Assembly: GCF_050859505.1 (NCBI RefSeq)
Contig: NZ_CP193934.1
Span: 2,604,001-2,668,000 of the forward strand
Source of the DNA: Marinirhabdus sp050859505
GTDB lineage: Bacteria > Bacteroidota > Bacteroidia > Flavobacteriales > Flavobacteriaceae
Length of the DNA stretch: 64,000 nt
Reading direction: 5' to 3'
In this document: in pieces, positions 25,352 through 33,469 of the stretch
How the letters are laid out: each line of letters starts with the position of its first letter
Numbering within the stretch: position 1 is the stretch's first letter
The notes under the pieces: generated by a model
What the model was told of the DNA's origin: nothing
Database searches by the model: none
What the model saw: the letters and a program-made list of their open reading frames with translations, nothing else
Position numbers and translations under genes: made by a program

Positions 25352-27592
25352 TTAAGAATATGGTTCTAATGAGCTTTTTGAATTTAATTCTTCAACCAAA
25401 TCAAAATCATTCCATTTAGTAAACCAAAATTTCTGTTTTTCAACAAAGTAAATAAAATCATCTCTTTCGCTACTAGGCACTCCATAAAGAGTTAGTAGCT
25501 CTTTTTTAAATTTATTTTCATCTTCTTTTAGATATGGACAAGATACTAAATCAAAAAATAACAATACTAATTCAGTATGCTTTGCTCTTTGCGATTTTTC
25601 AATTTTTTTAATCTTAATTCTTATTGCATTTTTAACCATTACTTTAAGTCCGCGATATCTTACAATATCTTTGAAGTAAAATAATAAAACAGTAATTACA
25701 AAATAATTAATATCATTTTTAAACTCATATCGCTTTGGCACAAAACTAGAGTTTTTTGTTTTCATTACTTCATTCAAATTCAAGTATTTAACTAGCTGTT
25801 CAGTAGTCAACCTATAGTCTTTACCAAGTTCTTTAAGTACTATTAATAAGTAAAGTGTTTCTATTTGTAAATGCTCATTCAGCTTACTCTTATCAAGTAC
25901 TAATATTATTTCATCTAATATTTTCTTAAATACTTTTTCTTGATTGATTTTATCAAATTGATTTAACAGTTTATATTTTATTACTCCTTTTGAATCTTCA
26001 TAATTAAATTTATATCTCTTCTTGTATGTTTTAATTACTAAGGATAAAATATTTACTAATTTTATTGTAGAATTTACTTTTGGAGAAACACCATAAAGAA
26101 AAAATACAAAATCAAGAATTTCTTCAATGTATTTAGTGAAATTTGCTTCTTGTTTGATTAATTTTTTTTCTTCCTTTTTAGAAAGTAAACCTTGAAATTT
26201 TCTTTTTTCTAATTTTCTTTTATGTTCTTCATACTTCTTAATATTTCTCATTAAGCTACTTTTGTAAATAGCTAAAGTATAATTCATTACATCTCTATAC
26301 AAAACATCAGACTCAACAACAATTGTTTTATATTCTGTAATTAATTTATTTGAACTACATCTAATATCAACATCACTTACCCTTATCTTTTTGTCTGGAA
26401 CGAAATCTGTAATAGCTTTCTTGTCGTCTGGTATTTTTTTATCTTCCTTTTCTTTATCCTTTTTGATTTTAAACTTAACTTTTTCCTTTAAAAGATTTAC
26501 AATTTTGTTTTTAGCTATTGTAATCTCAGTTATTAGAGGCTTTTCATATAATTTTGTTTTAGAATCATTCAAAGACATTTTATATTCCTTTAGACAGATT
26601 TTATAATTATCTAAAATTTCATCTTTAGTCTTTGCATCATTATAAAACACAAAAAAATCATCTACATATCTGTATATTTCATAATTCACTTTATGAATTA
26701 GACCTTTTTTTCTTAAAATTTGTTCAATTTTCTTATCAATTTGTTGCAAAATAAGCTCAGCAAAAATTCTAGAGAATTCTGGACCAATTATTATTCCATT
26801 CGTTTCTCCATAATTTGTATTCTGCATGAATTTATCAAATTTACCAGCAAAAGTATTTGAATCTCTATTCAAATTATTTTTAACAAACTCTTTGCTTATT
26901 AAAGCCCAAGAAAGTGAGTGAGTATAAATGCTGTCAAAACATTTAGCAATGTCAAACTTGAACATTTTATTATACTTTTTCTCTGCTCTATGATAAATGT
27001 AGTCTTCATAAAATTTGTATATATTGGAGTATAACTCATAAGTAAAAAAAGTTTTAAGATTTTTATACTCCTTCCCACTTTCTTCAATAAAATCATTTTC
27101 ACTTCCTTTTTTCGTAGCTCCATCATTCAAATAAACAAACTTCGCTATGCTATCAGGTTTTCTGATTGAAAAGGGGCTTTGTTTAGAGTTATAAACAATA
27201 AGCTCTTTAAATTCATCATAAAAAGAGACTAATTCAATTTGACTTTTGGGATGTGGTATAGCTAAATCTCGAAAATCTTTTTCTTTATGTGTAATTTTAT
27301 AGTGAAACGCTATTTTTCGTAACTCTTTATCATTCAACTTAAGGGTATTATTAGTTGATGTTGTAATGTTTTCTATATCAAAGAGAATAGAGAGTAATCG
27401 CTTTATTATGTTATCATCTTTACAATTTATCCAACTAATAGAATCTTCATTATATTTAATTTTATGGTTAACCAAAAATTGATAAAAATGACGATTTGAA
27501 AAAATAATCGGAGTCTCATAAGGCAGAACATCACTTAAAACAGCTCTTTCTATTGCATAACTAATTGGTTTTTTTGCTTTATTTTTTCTCAT
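25352..27592 (-). CDS. drt3b: Defence-associated reverse transcriptase Drt3b-like (UG8 group)
   Basis: The 746-residue protein has an RT core at residues ~205-380: motif A FKFDIAKCFDSIYTHS (Asp214), motif B NGIIIGPEFSRIFAELIL and motif C YRYVDDFFVFYND (Asp311, Asp312). The SIYTHSLSWA and IGPExSRIxAE blocks are typical of the unknown-group RTs in antiphage systems. There is no maturase X or HNH domain, which argues against a group II intron RT. A long Lys-rich helical C-terminal region (~residues 400-740) follows. It starts one base after the Drt3a-like gene stops. In DRT3, Drt3b makes the second strand of an alternating-dinucleotide DNA; whether that holds here is inference from family. Confidence 0.85.
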   Translation of the reverse strand: MRKNKAKKPISYAIERAVLSDVLPYETPIIFSNRHFYQFLVNHKIKYNEDSISWINCKDDNIIKRLLSILFDIENITTSTNNTLKLNDKELRKIAFHYKITHKEKDFRDLAIPHPKSQIELVSFYDEFKELIVYNSKQSPFSIRKPDSIAKFVYLNDGATKKGSENDFIEESGKEYKNLKTFFTYELYSNIYKFYEDYIYHRAEKKYNKMFKFDIAKCFDSIYTHSLSWALISKEFVKNNLNRDSNTFAGKFDKFMQNTNYGETNGIIIGPEFSRIFAELILQQIDKKIEQILRKKGLIHKVNYEIYRYVDDFFVFYNDAKTKDEILDNYKICLKEYKMSLNDSKTKLYEKPLITEITIAKNKIVNLLKEKVKFKIKKDKEKEDKKIPDDKKAITDFVPDKKIRVSDVDIRCSSNKLITEYKTIVVESDVLYRDVMNYTLAIYKSSLMRNIKKYEEHKRKLEKRKFQGLLSKKEEKKLIKQEANFTKYIEEILDFVFFLYGVSPKVNSTIKLVNILSLVIKTYKKRYKFNYEDSKGVIKYKLLNQFDKINQEKVFKKILDEIILVLDKSKLNEHLQIETLYLLIVLKELGKDYRLTTEQLVKYLNLNEVMKTKNSSFVPKRYEFKNDINYFVITVLLFYFKDIVRYRGLKVMVKNAIRIKIKKIEKSQRAKHTELVLLFFDLVSCPYLKEDENKFKKELLTLYGVPSSERDDFIYFVEKQKFWFTKWNDFDLVEELNSKSSLEPYS

Positions 27593-27593
27593 T

Positions 27594-29024
27594 CTATTTC
27601 CAAATTGATATTATCCTTTCAAAATTATTATCAAGTTTTTTAATTTCTTTCAACTTGTCTGGTCTTAAGTCAGGTATATTTTTCCTTTTGGAATTTATAT
27701 TAAAAAACCTTTTATTAATAAACCCATCTGAAAAACTATATTCTTTTAGTTTTTTGTTTAAACTATTGAAAATACCAGTAGGTAGTTTTTCATCAATTAT
27801 TCTAAGTAATTCCTTGTCCATATAGTCTAAATCATCACAATCCTGTTCAATCAGACTATTAGAATAATATATTCCAACTAAACCTTTTTTAGGTTTATGT
27901 AATCTTGTGTTTTTTGTTAAATAATTAAATCGATGTATTAATAATTTGGAAGCATCAGAAGGCGCAAATTTCTTTTGTTCAAGAAAGATATCTATAGTTT
28001 TTTCTATCCTTGTTAGATATCTATTCTTTTTATTTGTAGAAATTGAAGTTCCAATGTATTCAGAGTTTTCCATACTAAAGACATAACCTAAAAATTCTAT
28101 TTTCATTAAGCTTTTGTCTCGTTCCAAATCGTAAGAAAATGTTTTTAAATGATTCATTAATAAATCGCTCTTATCAGTAATTTCTGTTACCTTTATTTTG
28201 TAATCATCTAAACACATTTTCCAGCTTGGAATAAAAAGAATAATTATGTCATCAACATATCGTGCATAATATGTAACATTGGTCAATCTTTTTATATTAT
28301 TATCTACCTCGCGCATATAAAGTTCTGCTAAATATGCGCTTATTCCTGCTCCTCTAGGAATACCTTTTCTTTTCTCAACTGGTAGTTTTAGTTGATCTGT
28401 TAATTCGTTATAACTGTAAAATAAACTTTTAATTAGAGTCTTAGATTTTGGACTTAATAATTGATTATCGTTAATCATATTTAATAGCCTTTCTTGAGGA
28501 ACACTTTCGTAAAAACCCTTGATATCTGTTCTTAACACTATTTTTGGAAAGTTGTCTTTAAGCAAAGCTTGAACTTGCTTAGAAATCAAATATCTATTAC
28601 TTTGTTTTACCTTAAAAGTTCTATGAATATTATACTGTAGTTGTTTCATAGCGAAAAAAGATGGTGCATCTTTCTTTACTGGATAAACATCTTTATCACT
28701 AGCTTCATGCAAGAATTTCGTGAATTTAAACTTGAAATTTTTATCGTTTACTGTTTCGGTATATTCTTGTAAAGTTATTTCTAACTCATTCTTTTTCTTC
28801 TCCTCAATTTTTTTCTTTTCTTCATTAAGTTCTTTAAGATGTTCATCATCTTTCCCTATATCTCCTTTACTTTTATATGTTTTTATTATTTTTCTTTGCT
28901 TCTTTAATTCATTTGAAAGAGTATGAAACTTTTCCGAATAATATTTTGTTTCAAAATTCCCTTTACGGTTTTCAATTTCAAATATCTTATTAAAATTTTC
29001 TAATGAGAATGACTGATCGAGCAT
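27594..29024 (-). CDS. drt3a: Defence-associated reverse transcriptase Drt3a-like (UG3 group)
   Basis: A 476-residue RT. The N-terminus (FSLENFNKIFEIENRKGN) and a very charged helical segment at residues ~35-85 precede the palm: motif A VLRTDIKGFYESVP (Asp167), motif B KGIPRGAGISAYLAELYM, motif C YYARYVDDIIIL (YVDD at 256-259) and a motif-D/E-like FLGYVF. It is the first gene of the defence operon, with the Drt3b-like RT starting one base after its stop. Established knowledge: DRT3 pairs Drt3a and Drt3b with an ncRNA, and Drt3a copies an ACACAC template. The pairing and order here match that system. Confidence 0.85.
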   Translation of the reverse strand: MLDQSFSLENFNKIFEIENRKGNFETKYYSEKFHTLSNELKKQRKIIKTYKSKGDIGKDDEHLKELNEEKKKIEEKKKNELEITLQEYTETVNDKNFKFKFTKFLHEASDKDVYPVKKDAPSFFAMKQLQYNIHRTFKVKQSNRYLISKQVQALLKDNFPKIVLRTDIKGFYESVPQERLLNMINDNQLLSPKSKTLIKSLFYSYNELTDQLKLPVEKRKGIPRGAGISAYLAELYMREVDNNIKRLTNVTYYARYVDDIIILFIPSWKMCLDDYKIKVTEITDKSDLLMNHLKTFSYDLERDKSLMKIEFLGYVFSMENSEYIGTSISTNKKNRYLTRIEKTIDIFLEQKKFAPSDASKLLIHRFNYLTKNTRLHKPKKGLVGIYYSNSLIEQDCDDLDYMDKELLRIIDEKLPTGIFNSLNKKLKEYSFSDGFINKRFFNINSKRKNIPDLRPDKLKEIKKLDNNFERIISIWK

Positions 29025-29452
29025 ATAAGTATTTAATATCTTTTAAATTATATAAAAGGATTTCTTTCTAAAAAGAAAAATCTAGTTAGAAATTAGCTAA
29101 TTAACAATACAAAGGGAGAGTTTAAATATAGCAAATTTTGTAGGAATATATTTGAGGAAAAACCGTAAATATTTGAATATTAATTAATTTATAGTCATTC
29201 CACACACATTACGCTTCCCTCCTACGTCGTCGCATAAAAAGTGTTCCATTAACATCGTAAAAGAAACTTCTTAGATTAATTTTTTTAAAGAAACTGAAGT
29301 ATAAACTTTCACTTTTACCAAAGCTCAAGTTACATAACGCAGGACATTATAGAACAGATTATGACGTTTGAGTAAAACAGCAAATAGCGCCTTTTTCAGC
29401 GCTATTTAATATACTACTGGTATCGCTTCGCCACATAGCAATCTTAATTTTC
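29025..29452. other. AT-rich intergenic region upstream of the DRT3 operon
   Basis: About 430 bases with no coding frame. The half near 29025 must contain the promoter for drt3a on the minus strand; no perfect TAnnTTTG was found (TATATTTA near 29126 is the nearest). An inverted repeat AAATAGCGC/GCGCTATTT (29382-29390 with 29399-29407) sits just after the stop of the minus-strand esterase and could be its weak terminator. A CACACACA run at 29201-29208 is on the plus strand, opposite to the RTs. Confidence 0.5.
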
Positions 29453-30676
29453 TTACTTCTTTAGTTGTTCTAGCTTCACTTTTGCTTCTTCGTTACCATC
29501 TAGTTTAATGGCTTTCGTATAATATTCAATGGCTTCTGCTTTCTTTTTTTGGGATAGATAATAAGTACCTAGCGCAACATAACTTCTGGATTGGTCCGGA
29601 TAAAAATGAACATTCATTTCAAAAAATGCCAAAGCTCGTTTTGAGAGCTTACGATCGTTAAGTAAATGACCGCCTACATCATTTACCAACTCCCAATCTG
29701 GCTTTACGTCCCGTTTCATACGACTGCTTAATTTTTTGTAATGCGTATAATACGGATCTGTTAATTCTTTAGCTGAATACTGTTTCGGGGTGTTAAATCG
29801 CCACACCTCCGGGAATACAAACCAGGAAAATACAGCTCTTAACCCATTGTACTGTGCAGGAATCGTGATACTTCCGTGATCTTCATCTTTAAAATACTCC
29901 CAGGTAAAAGTAAGTTGCTCTTTATTTTTGTCCAGGATATCATGAAACTTTAAATTGGCTCTCATTTGCTCACTAGACACCGATTTGTCTTTTCTAACGT
30001 TAACGGTATCCAGTCCTTTCCCAAGACTGTTTGCTACTGCAACATATAAAGATTTTTCTTTACGGTTTCCGTTCTCTAGTAATTGTTGTGTCTCCTGTAC
30101 CAGTTTTTCCTTATCCCACCACAAACTTGGATCTATTGCCAAAAAGTTATCAAAAACATCCTGATGATTGAGATAGGAATACAACACAAATAAACCGCCT
30201 GTTGAATGACCGATGATGGTATGATTATCTTCGGTAGGATATGTATTCCTGATAAAAGGCTTTAGTTCGCTCTCCATAAACGTGAGAAAATTATTGGCGC
30301 CACCAGAAGTTTTTGATTCCTGTCCACGCTGAAATGGGACATGGGTTGGTGTAAAGTCTCTTGTTCTATCGGTATTGGTAATGCCTACAACGATAGACTT
30401 AGGCAGTTGCCATGGTACTAATCGTTTCATCATTCCTGTAACGGCATAAAAATGTTGTTTCGCATCCAGGACGTAGATTACAGGATATCTTTCAGCTTCA
30501 TTAAAATCTTCCGGAAGTTGAATCCAGATTTCTCTTTGCTCTTTAAGCGTTTCAGAATATAGGCTATCAACCGTTCCTATAACGAGCTGCTTTTCGGTAT
30601 TTTGAGTGTACTGCGCATGACTCTGTGTAAAAAAGCAGAGTGTGTTTATGAATACTATGATTTTAAACATTTTCAT
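29453..30676 (-). CDS. Exported alpha/beta hydrolase esterase (PF00756-like) with C-terminal TPR
   Basis: The 407-residue protein has a signal peptide (MFKIIVFINTLCFFTQSHAQ). The putative-esterase core has IWIQLPEDFNEAERYPVIYVLDA, the nucleophile elbow IIGHSTGGLF and FDNFLAIDPSLWWD, as in siderophore esterases (IroE/Fes type) and S-formylglutathione-hydrolase relatives. DEDHGSITIP supplies the catalytic His. The last ~60 residues form a TPR-like helical repeat (AEAIEYYTKAIKLDGNEEAKVKLEQL). It is likely a periplasmic esterase. It lies 17 bases after the TolQ-like gene, so they probably form an operon. Confidence 0.85.
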   Translation of the reverse strand: MKMFKIIVFINTLCFFTQSHAQYTQNTEKQLVIGTVDSLYSETLKEQREIWIQLPEDFNEAERYPVIYVLDAKQHFYAVTGMMKRLVPWQLPKSIVVGITNTDRTRDFTPTHVPFQRGQESKTSGGANNFLTFMESELKPFIRNTYPTEDNHTIIGHSTGGLFVLYSYLNHQDVFDNFLAIDPSLWWDKEKLVQETQQLLENGNRKEKSLYVAVANSLGKGLDTVNVRKDKSVSSEQMRANLKFHDILDKNKEQLTFTWEYFKDEDHGSITIPAQYNGLRAVFSWFVFPEVWRFNTPKQYSAKELTDPYYTHYKKLSSRMKRDVKPDWELVNDVGGHLLNDRKLSKRALAFFEMNVHFYPDQSRSYVALGTYYLSQKKKAEAIEYYTKAIKLDGNEEAKVKLEQLKK

Positions 30677-30693
30677 ATTTAGAGTTTTAAGTA

Positions 30694-31065
30694 TTACGCT
30701 ACTTCAGATTTTAAGCTCCATTTATAGACTAAGATTCCTAACCTTCCTAGTACAAATGCAAGCAACCCAAAAGTGATGGTTAATAGCGATTCTTTTAATC
30801 GTGCCGAAAAAAGATCTGGCCTTGTTTCACCAAGCGCTTCTACCATATCAAACAGATCTATAATGCCTAACAGAGATCCCAAACACCCAATAACAAGGGA
30901 TAATAAACTTGTGTCTACAACTAAGCCAATCATTTTTTTTGAATGGGTTTCGTCTTTGGATTTGCTTAGAAAAGCTTTTACAGTAAAAAATATGGACAGT
31001 AGTAATAACGCTAATATAATATACATCACGGGTCCACCTTGATTTAATAATCTCATAGTTAGCAA
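30694..31065 (-). CDS. MotA/TolQ/ExbB-like small membrane protein
   Basis: A 123-residue protein with three membrane helices (VMYIILALLLLSIFF; LLSLVIGCLGSLLGIIDLF; SLLTITFGLLAFVLGRLGILVY). The arrangement, with a loop RPDLFSARLKESLLTITFGL before the third helix, resembles the MotA/TolQ/ExbB proton-channel domain but lacks a large cytoplasmic loop. No ExbD/TolR partner is adjacent. ATG at codon 4 is an alternative start. It precedes the esterase gene. Confidence 0.65.
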   Translation of the reverse strand: MLTMRLLNQGGPVMYIILALLLLSIFFTVKAFLSKSKDETHSKKMIGLVVDTSLLSLVIGCLGSLLGIIDLFDMVEALGETRPDLFSARLKESLLTITFGLLAFVLGRLGILVYKWSLKSEVA

Positions 31066-31084
31066 TTTTAAAGATTTTTATAAT

Positions 31085-31247
31085 TGAAGTCATTTAAACT
31101 TTTTGTTTGGAACCGAGAATGAAGGCTTTTGTACTCTGATGAAGTCATTTTTTAGCAGCATAGCCATGGCTACGGTTCTCAAAAATGGCAATATTAGGGT
31201 GCAAAATGCGAAATTCGCAGGTAAAAGAAAAAGTTTAAATGACTTCA
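31085..31247. repeat. 163-bp element bounded by perfect 20-bp inverted repeats
   Basis: TGAAGTCATTTAAACTTTTT at 31085-31104 is the exact reverse complement of 31228-31247. The interior contains a further GAAGTCATTTTTT copy at 31140-31152, the palindrome TAGCCATGGCTA and no coding frame. It lies between the divergent TolQ-like gene and the LytS-type kinase. It could be a MITE-like insertion or a structured leader or regulatory element. No clear target-site duplication was seen at the ends. The remaining ~175 bases to the kinase gene contain nothing further recognised. Confidence 0.75.
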
Positions 31248-31424
31248 TAGTTCAAACTTAAGATGAAATTTGCTTCAAACGTTAGTTATGCGACTAACTA
31301 CCAGTTTAAGTCGCGATTCTACATATGGAACTTATCTTGAATTTTATAATTGGCTGCAAAATGATCTTTTTCACTTACTTTTTATAATTTTTAAGTTCCG
31401 TAACTAAGGCTATGCAACCGAAAA

Positions 31425-32639
31425 ATGATTTCAATTAAGCAAAAAACCGCTATTTTTCGCTTCAACCAAAAAAGTCAAGATGAGTTCATTGTTAAAACTC
31501 GGGTTAAACCTGTTATTCAGCTACAAAAAAACATCGGGAACAAAAAATGCGTTATTATTGTAGCATATTGGATACAAGTGAAGCTACAACCAAACATAAC
31601 AAAACCGCTAAAACGTAGCCTACGTCATCTTTTATTCTGGTGTTTTATTTTAGTATTCTTCACCTCTATTTTTGGAGTTGGGAATACCTTCGACATGAAT
31701 GTTGTGTACTTCTCCCTCTTTTTAATGCCAGTGACGATTGGCGCTACCTACGTTTCTATCTACAAATTACTACCCGATTATTTAATTACAAAACGGTACT
31801 TATTATTTGCACTTTATAGTAGTTACACCTTGATCATTTCAGTTTTTGGAGCTGTTTTTTCCATCTTTTTTGCCTTGGCGTTTCTTACAGATTTTAAATT
31901 TGAAAAAATGACTGTTTTAAGTAAAAGCAGTGTTTTTATAATTACCAGCATTTGTTTGGTTGTGATTGTTGTGAGTGCTTTTAAGTTGTTGAAATTAAAC
32001 CTAAAACAATCGAAGAACAACGCTGTGTTGGAAGCAAAATTCTTAGCTGCGCAACTGAAATTAAAGGAACAAGAACTGAAGTATCTCAAAATGCAAATCC
32101 ATCCGCATTTTTTGTTTAATACGCTCAATACGATGTATGGTCTAGCTTTAAAAAAAGCAGAGCAAACGCCAGATATGATCTTAAAGCTATCAAACTTATT
32201 AGATTATCTATTGTATCAAACTGAAAAACCGTTTGTACTCCTTTCTGAAGAGATTGAGCATATTAAAGATTATATCGCACTGGAAAAAATGCGTTTTAAT
32301 GATACGTTACATGTAACTATGGAGGTAAAACTAGCATCCCAAAATACAACCATTGCTCCCATGCTGCTGCTTCCGTTTGTAGAAAATAGCTTTAAGCATG
32401 GGAGCATTACAAATGGAGTTTTACAAATTAACATTGAAATTAAAGCAGATGTGGAGTCGGTTCATTTCCGAATAAAAAATTCGAATTCCGATCCTATAGC
32501 TACTCAGGATGGAATTGGGTTAGATAACATTAAAAAAAGACTGGAATTAGTGTATCCAAATAATCATGAATTACGAATAGATAATACGAATGATGCTTTT
32601 GAAGTAGCCTTACAACTAAAAACAACGAGCAATGCATAA
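31425..32639 (+). CDS. LytS/YehU-type sensor histidine kinase
   Basis: The 404-residue frame from ATG 31425 has four predicted membrane helices (residues ~65-190), a short coiled coil, and the His_kinase (PF06580) core with the phospho-acceptor in QIHPHFLFNTLNTMY. It ends with an HATPase domain (LLLPFVENSFKHG N-box, DGIGLDNIKKRLELVYP). The first ~50 residues are not family-like. GTG 31578 (VKLQPNITKPLKRSLRHLLFWCF) is a plausible shorter start. It overlaps the LytTR regulator gene by 8 bases, so the two form a two-component pair. Confidence 0.88.
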   Translation: MISIKQKTAIFRFNQKSQDEFIVKTRVKPVIQLQKNIGNKKCVIIVAYWIQVKLQPNITKPLKRSLRHLLFWCFILVFFTSIFGVGNTFDMNVVYFSLFLMPVTIGATYVSIYKLLPDYLITKRYLLFALYSSYTLIISVFGAVFSIFFALAFLTDFKFEKMTVLSKSSVFIITSICLVVIVVSAFKLLKLNLKQSKNNAVLEAKFLAAQLKLKEQELKYLKMQIHPHFLFNTLNTMYGLALKKAEQTPDMILKLSNLLDYLLYQTEKPFVLLSEEIEHIKDYIALEKMRFNDTLHVTMEVKLASQNTTIAPMLLLPFVENSFKHGSITNGVLQINIEIKADVESVHFRIKNSNSDPIATQDGIGLDNIKKRLELVYPNNHELRIDNTNDAFEVALQLKTTSNA

Positions 32640-33348
32640 CACATCTTATATTTCTTGTTTAATTGTTGATGATGAAGATATTGCCAGAGAAATTATAGCA
32701 ACCCATTTGTCTAAAATTAAAAACATGAATGTGGTTGCGAGTTGTAGCAATGCGCTGGAGGCATTTAATGTGATAAGCAACCAGCAAATCGATCTCGTTT
32801 TTTTGGATATTAATATGCCGGAAATTTCAGGTATTTCATTTGCAAAATCTATAAATAACGACATTAAAGTTATTTTCACAACGGCCTATAGAGATTATGC
32901 TGTAGAAGGTTTTGAATTGAAAGCTGTAGATTATTTATTGAAACCTATTTCGTTTGATAGATTGAAACAAGCCTTGGATACTTATTTTGAAATCTACGGA
33001 ACTATAACACCTACCAACACCACTGTACAAGAGATTTCAGATTTTATGTTTGTACGGTCTGAACGTAAAATGATTAAGGTGGATTATAGCTCAATTCTTT
33101 ACATAGAAAGCTATAGTGACTACCTAAAAATACATACCGAAAGTGAAACTATTGTAACCAGGGAAACTATCACTGCCATAGAAGCTAAACTACCAAAGCA
33201 GCAGTTTTTAAGGATTCATCGTTCTTATATTATTTCAATTCATTTTATTCAATCCTTTACAAACGAATACATTACCATAAACAACGAAGCACTCCCCATT
33301 AGCAGATCTTACAAGAAAGCTGTTTTAAAGCAGCTGGAGAAATTTTGA
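32632..33348 (+). CDS. LytTR-family response regulator
   Basis: A 238-residue regulator. The receiver domain has the acidic pair VDDED, phospho-acceptor Asp in VFLDINMPE, conserved Thr in FTTAY and Lys in LLKPIS. The C-terminal LytTR DNA-binding domain runs from FMFVRSERKMIKVDYSSILYIES through FLRIHRSYIIS to the end. It is translationally coupled to the upstream kinase (ATG inside the kinase 3' end). It may act on nearby promoters such as the inverted-repeat region upstream; that is inference. Confidence 0.93.
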   Translation: MHNTSYISCLIVDDEDIAREIIATHLSKIKNMNVVASCSNALEAFNVISNQQIDLVFLDINMPEISGISFAKSINNDIKVIFTTAYRDYAVEGFELKAVDYLLKPISFDRLKQALDTYFEIYGTITPTNTTVQEISDFMFVRSERKMIKVDYSSILYIESYSDYLKIHTESETIVTRETITAIEAKLPKQQFLRIHRSYIISIHFIQSFTNEYITINNEALPISRSYKKAVLKQLEKF

Positions 33349-33469
33349 TGATGCTTCCATAAAAGCGTATTTCAAAGCTATGTAACATACTATTGTATCG
33401 CTCCGTCAGAGATTCATTGATTTGTATTGTACTAATTCAACCATTTGATAAATTCTTCAAATTAGTATT

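Noticed and set aside
25352..29024. Group II intron or retron reverse transcriptase
   Set aside because: Two RTs in tandem, no maturase X domain, no HNH, no intron domain V-like sequence, and no retron msr/msd-like inverted a1/a2 arrangement was recognised.
29201..29208. CACACACA run upstream of drt3a as the DRT3 template
   Set aside because: It lies on the plus strand, opposite to the RT operon, with no terminator or structure beside it. The tract at 25301-25308 is on the correct strand.
23238..31321. Direct repeat TCGCGATTCTA at 23238 and 31311 as attachment sites of an 8-kb island
   Set aside because: An 11-bp match is expected many times by chance in 64 kb, the interval includes apparently resident genes, and no integrase or tRNA is present.
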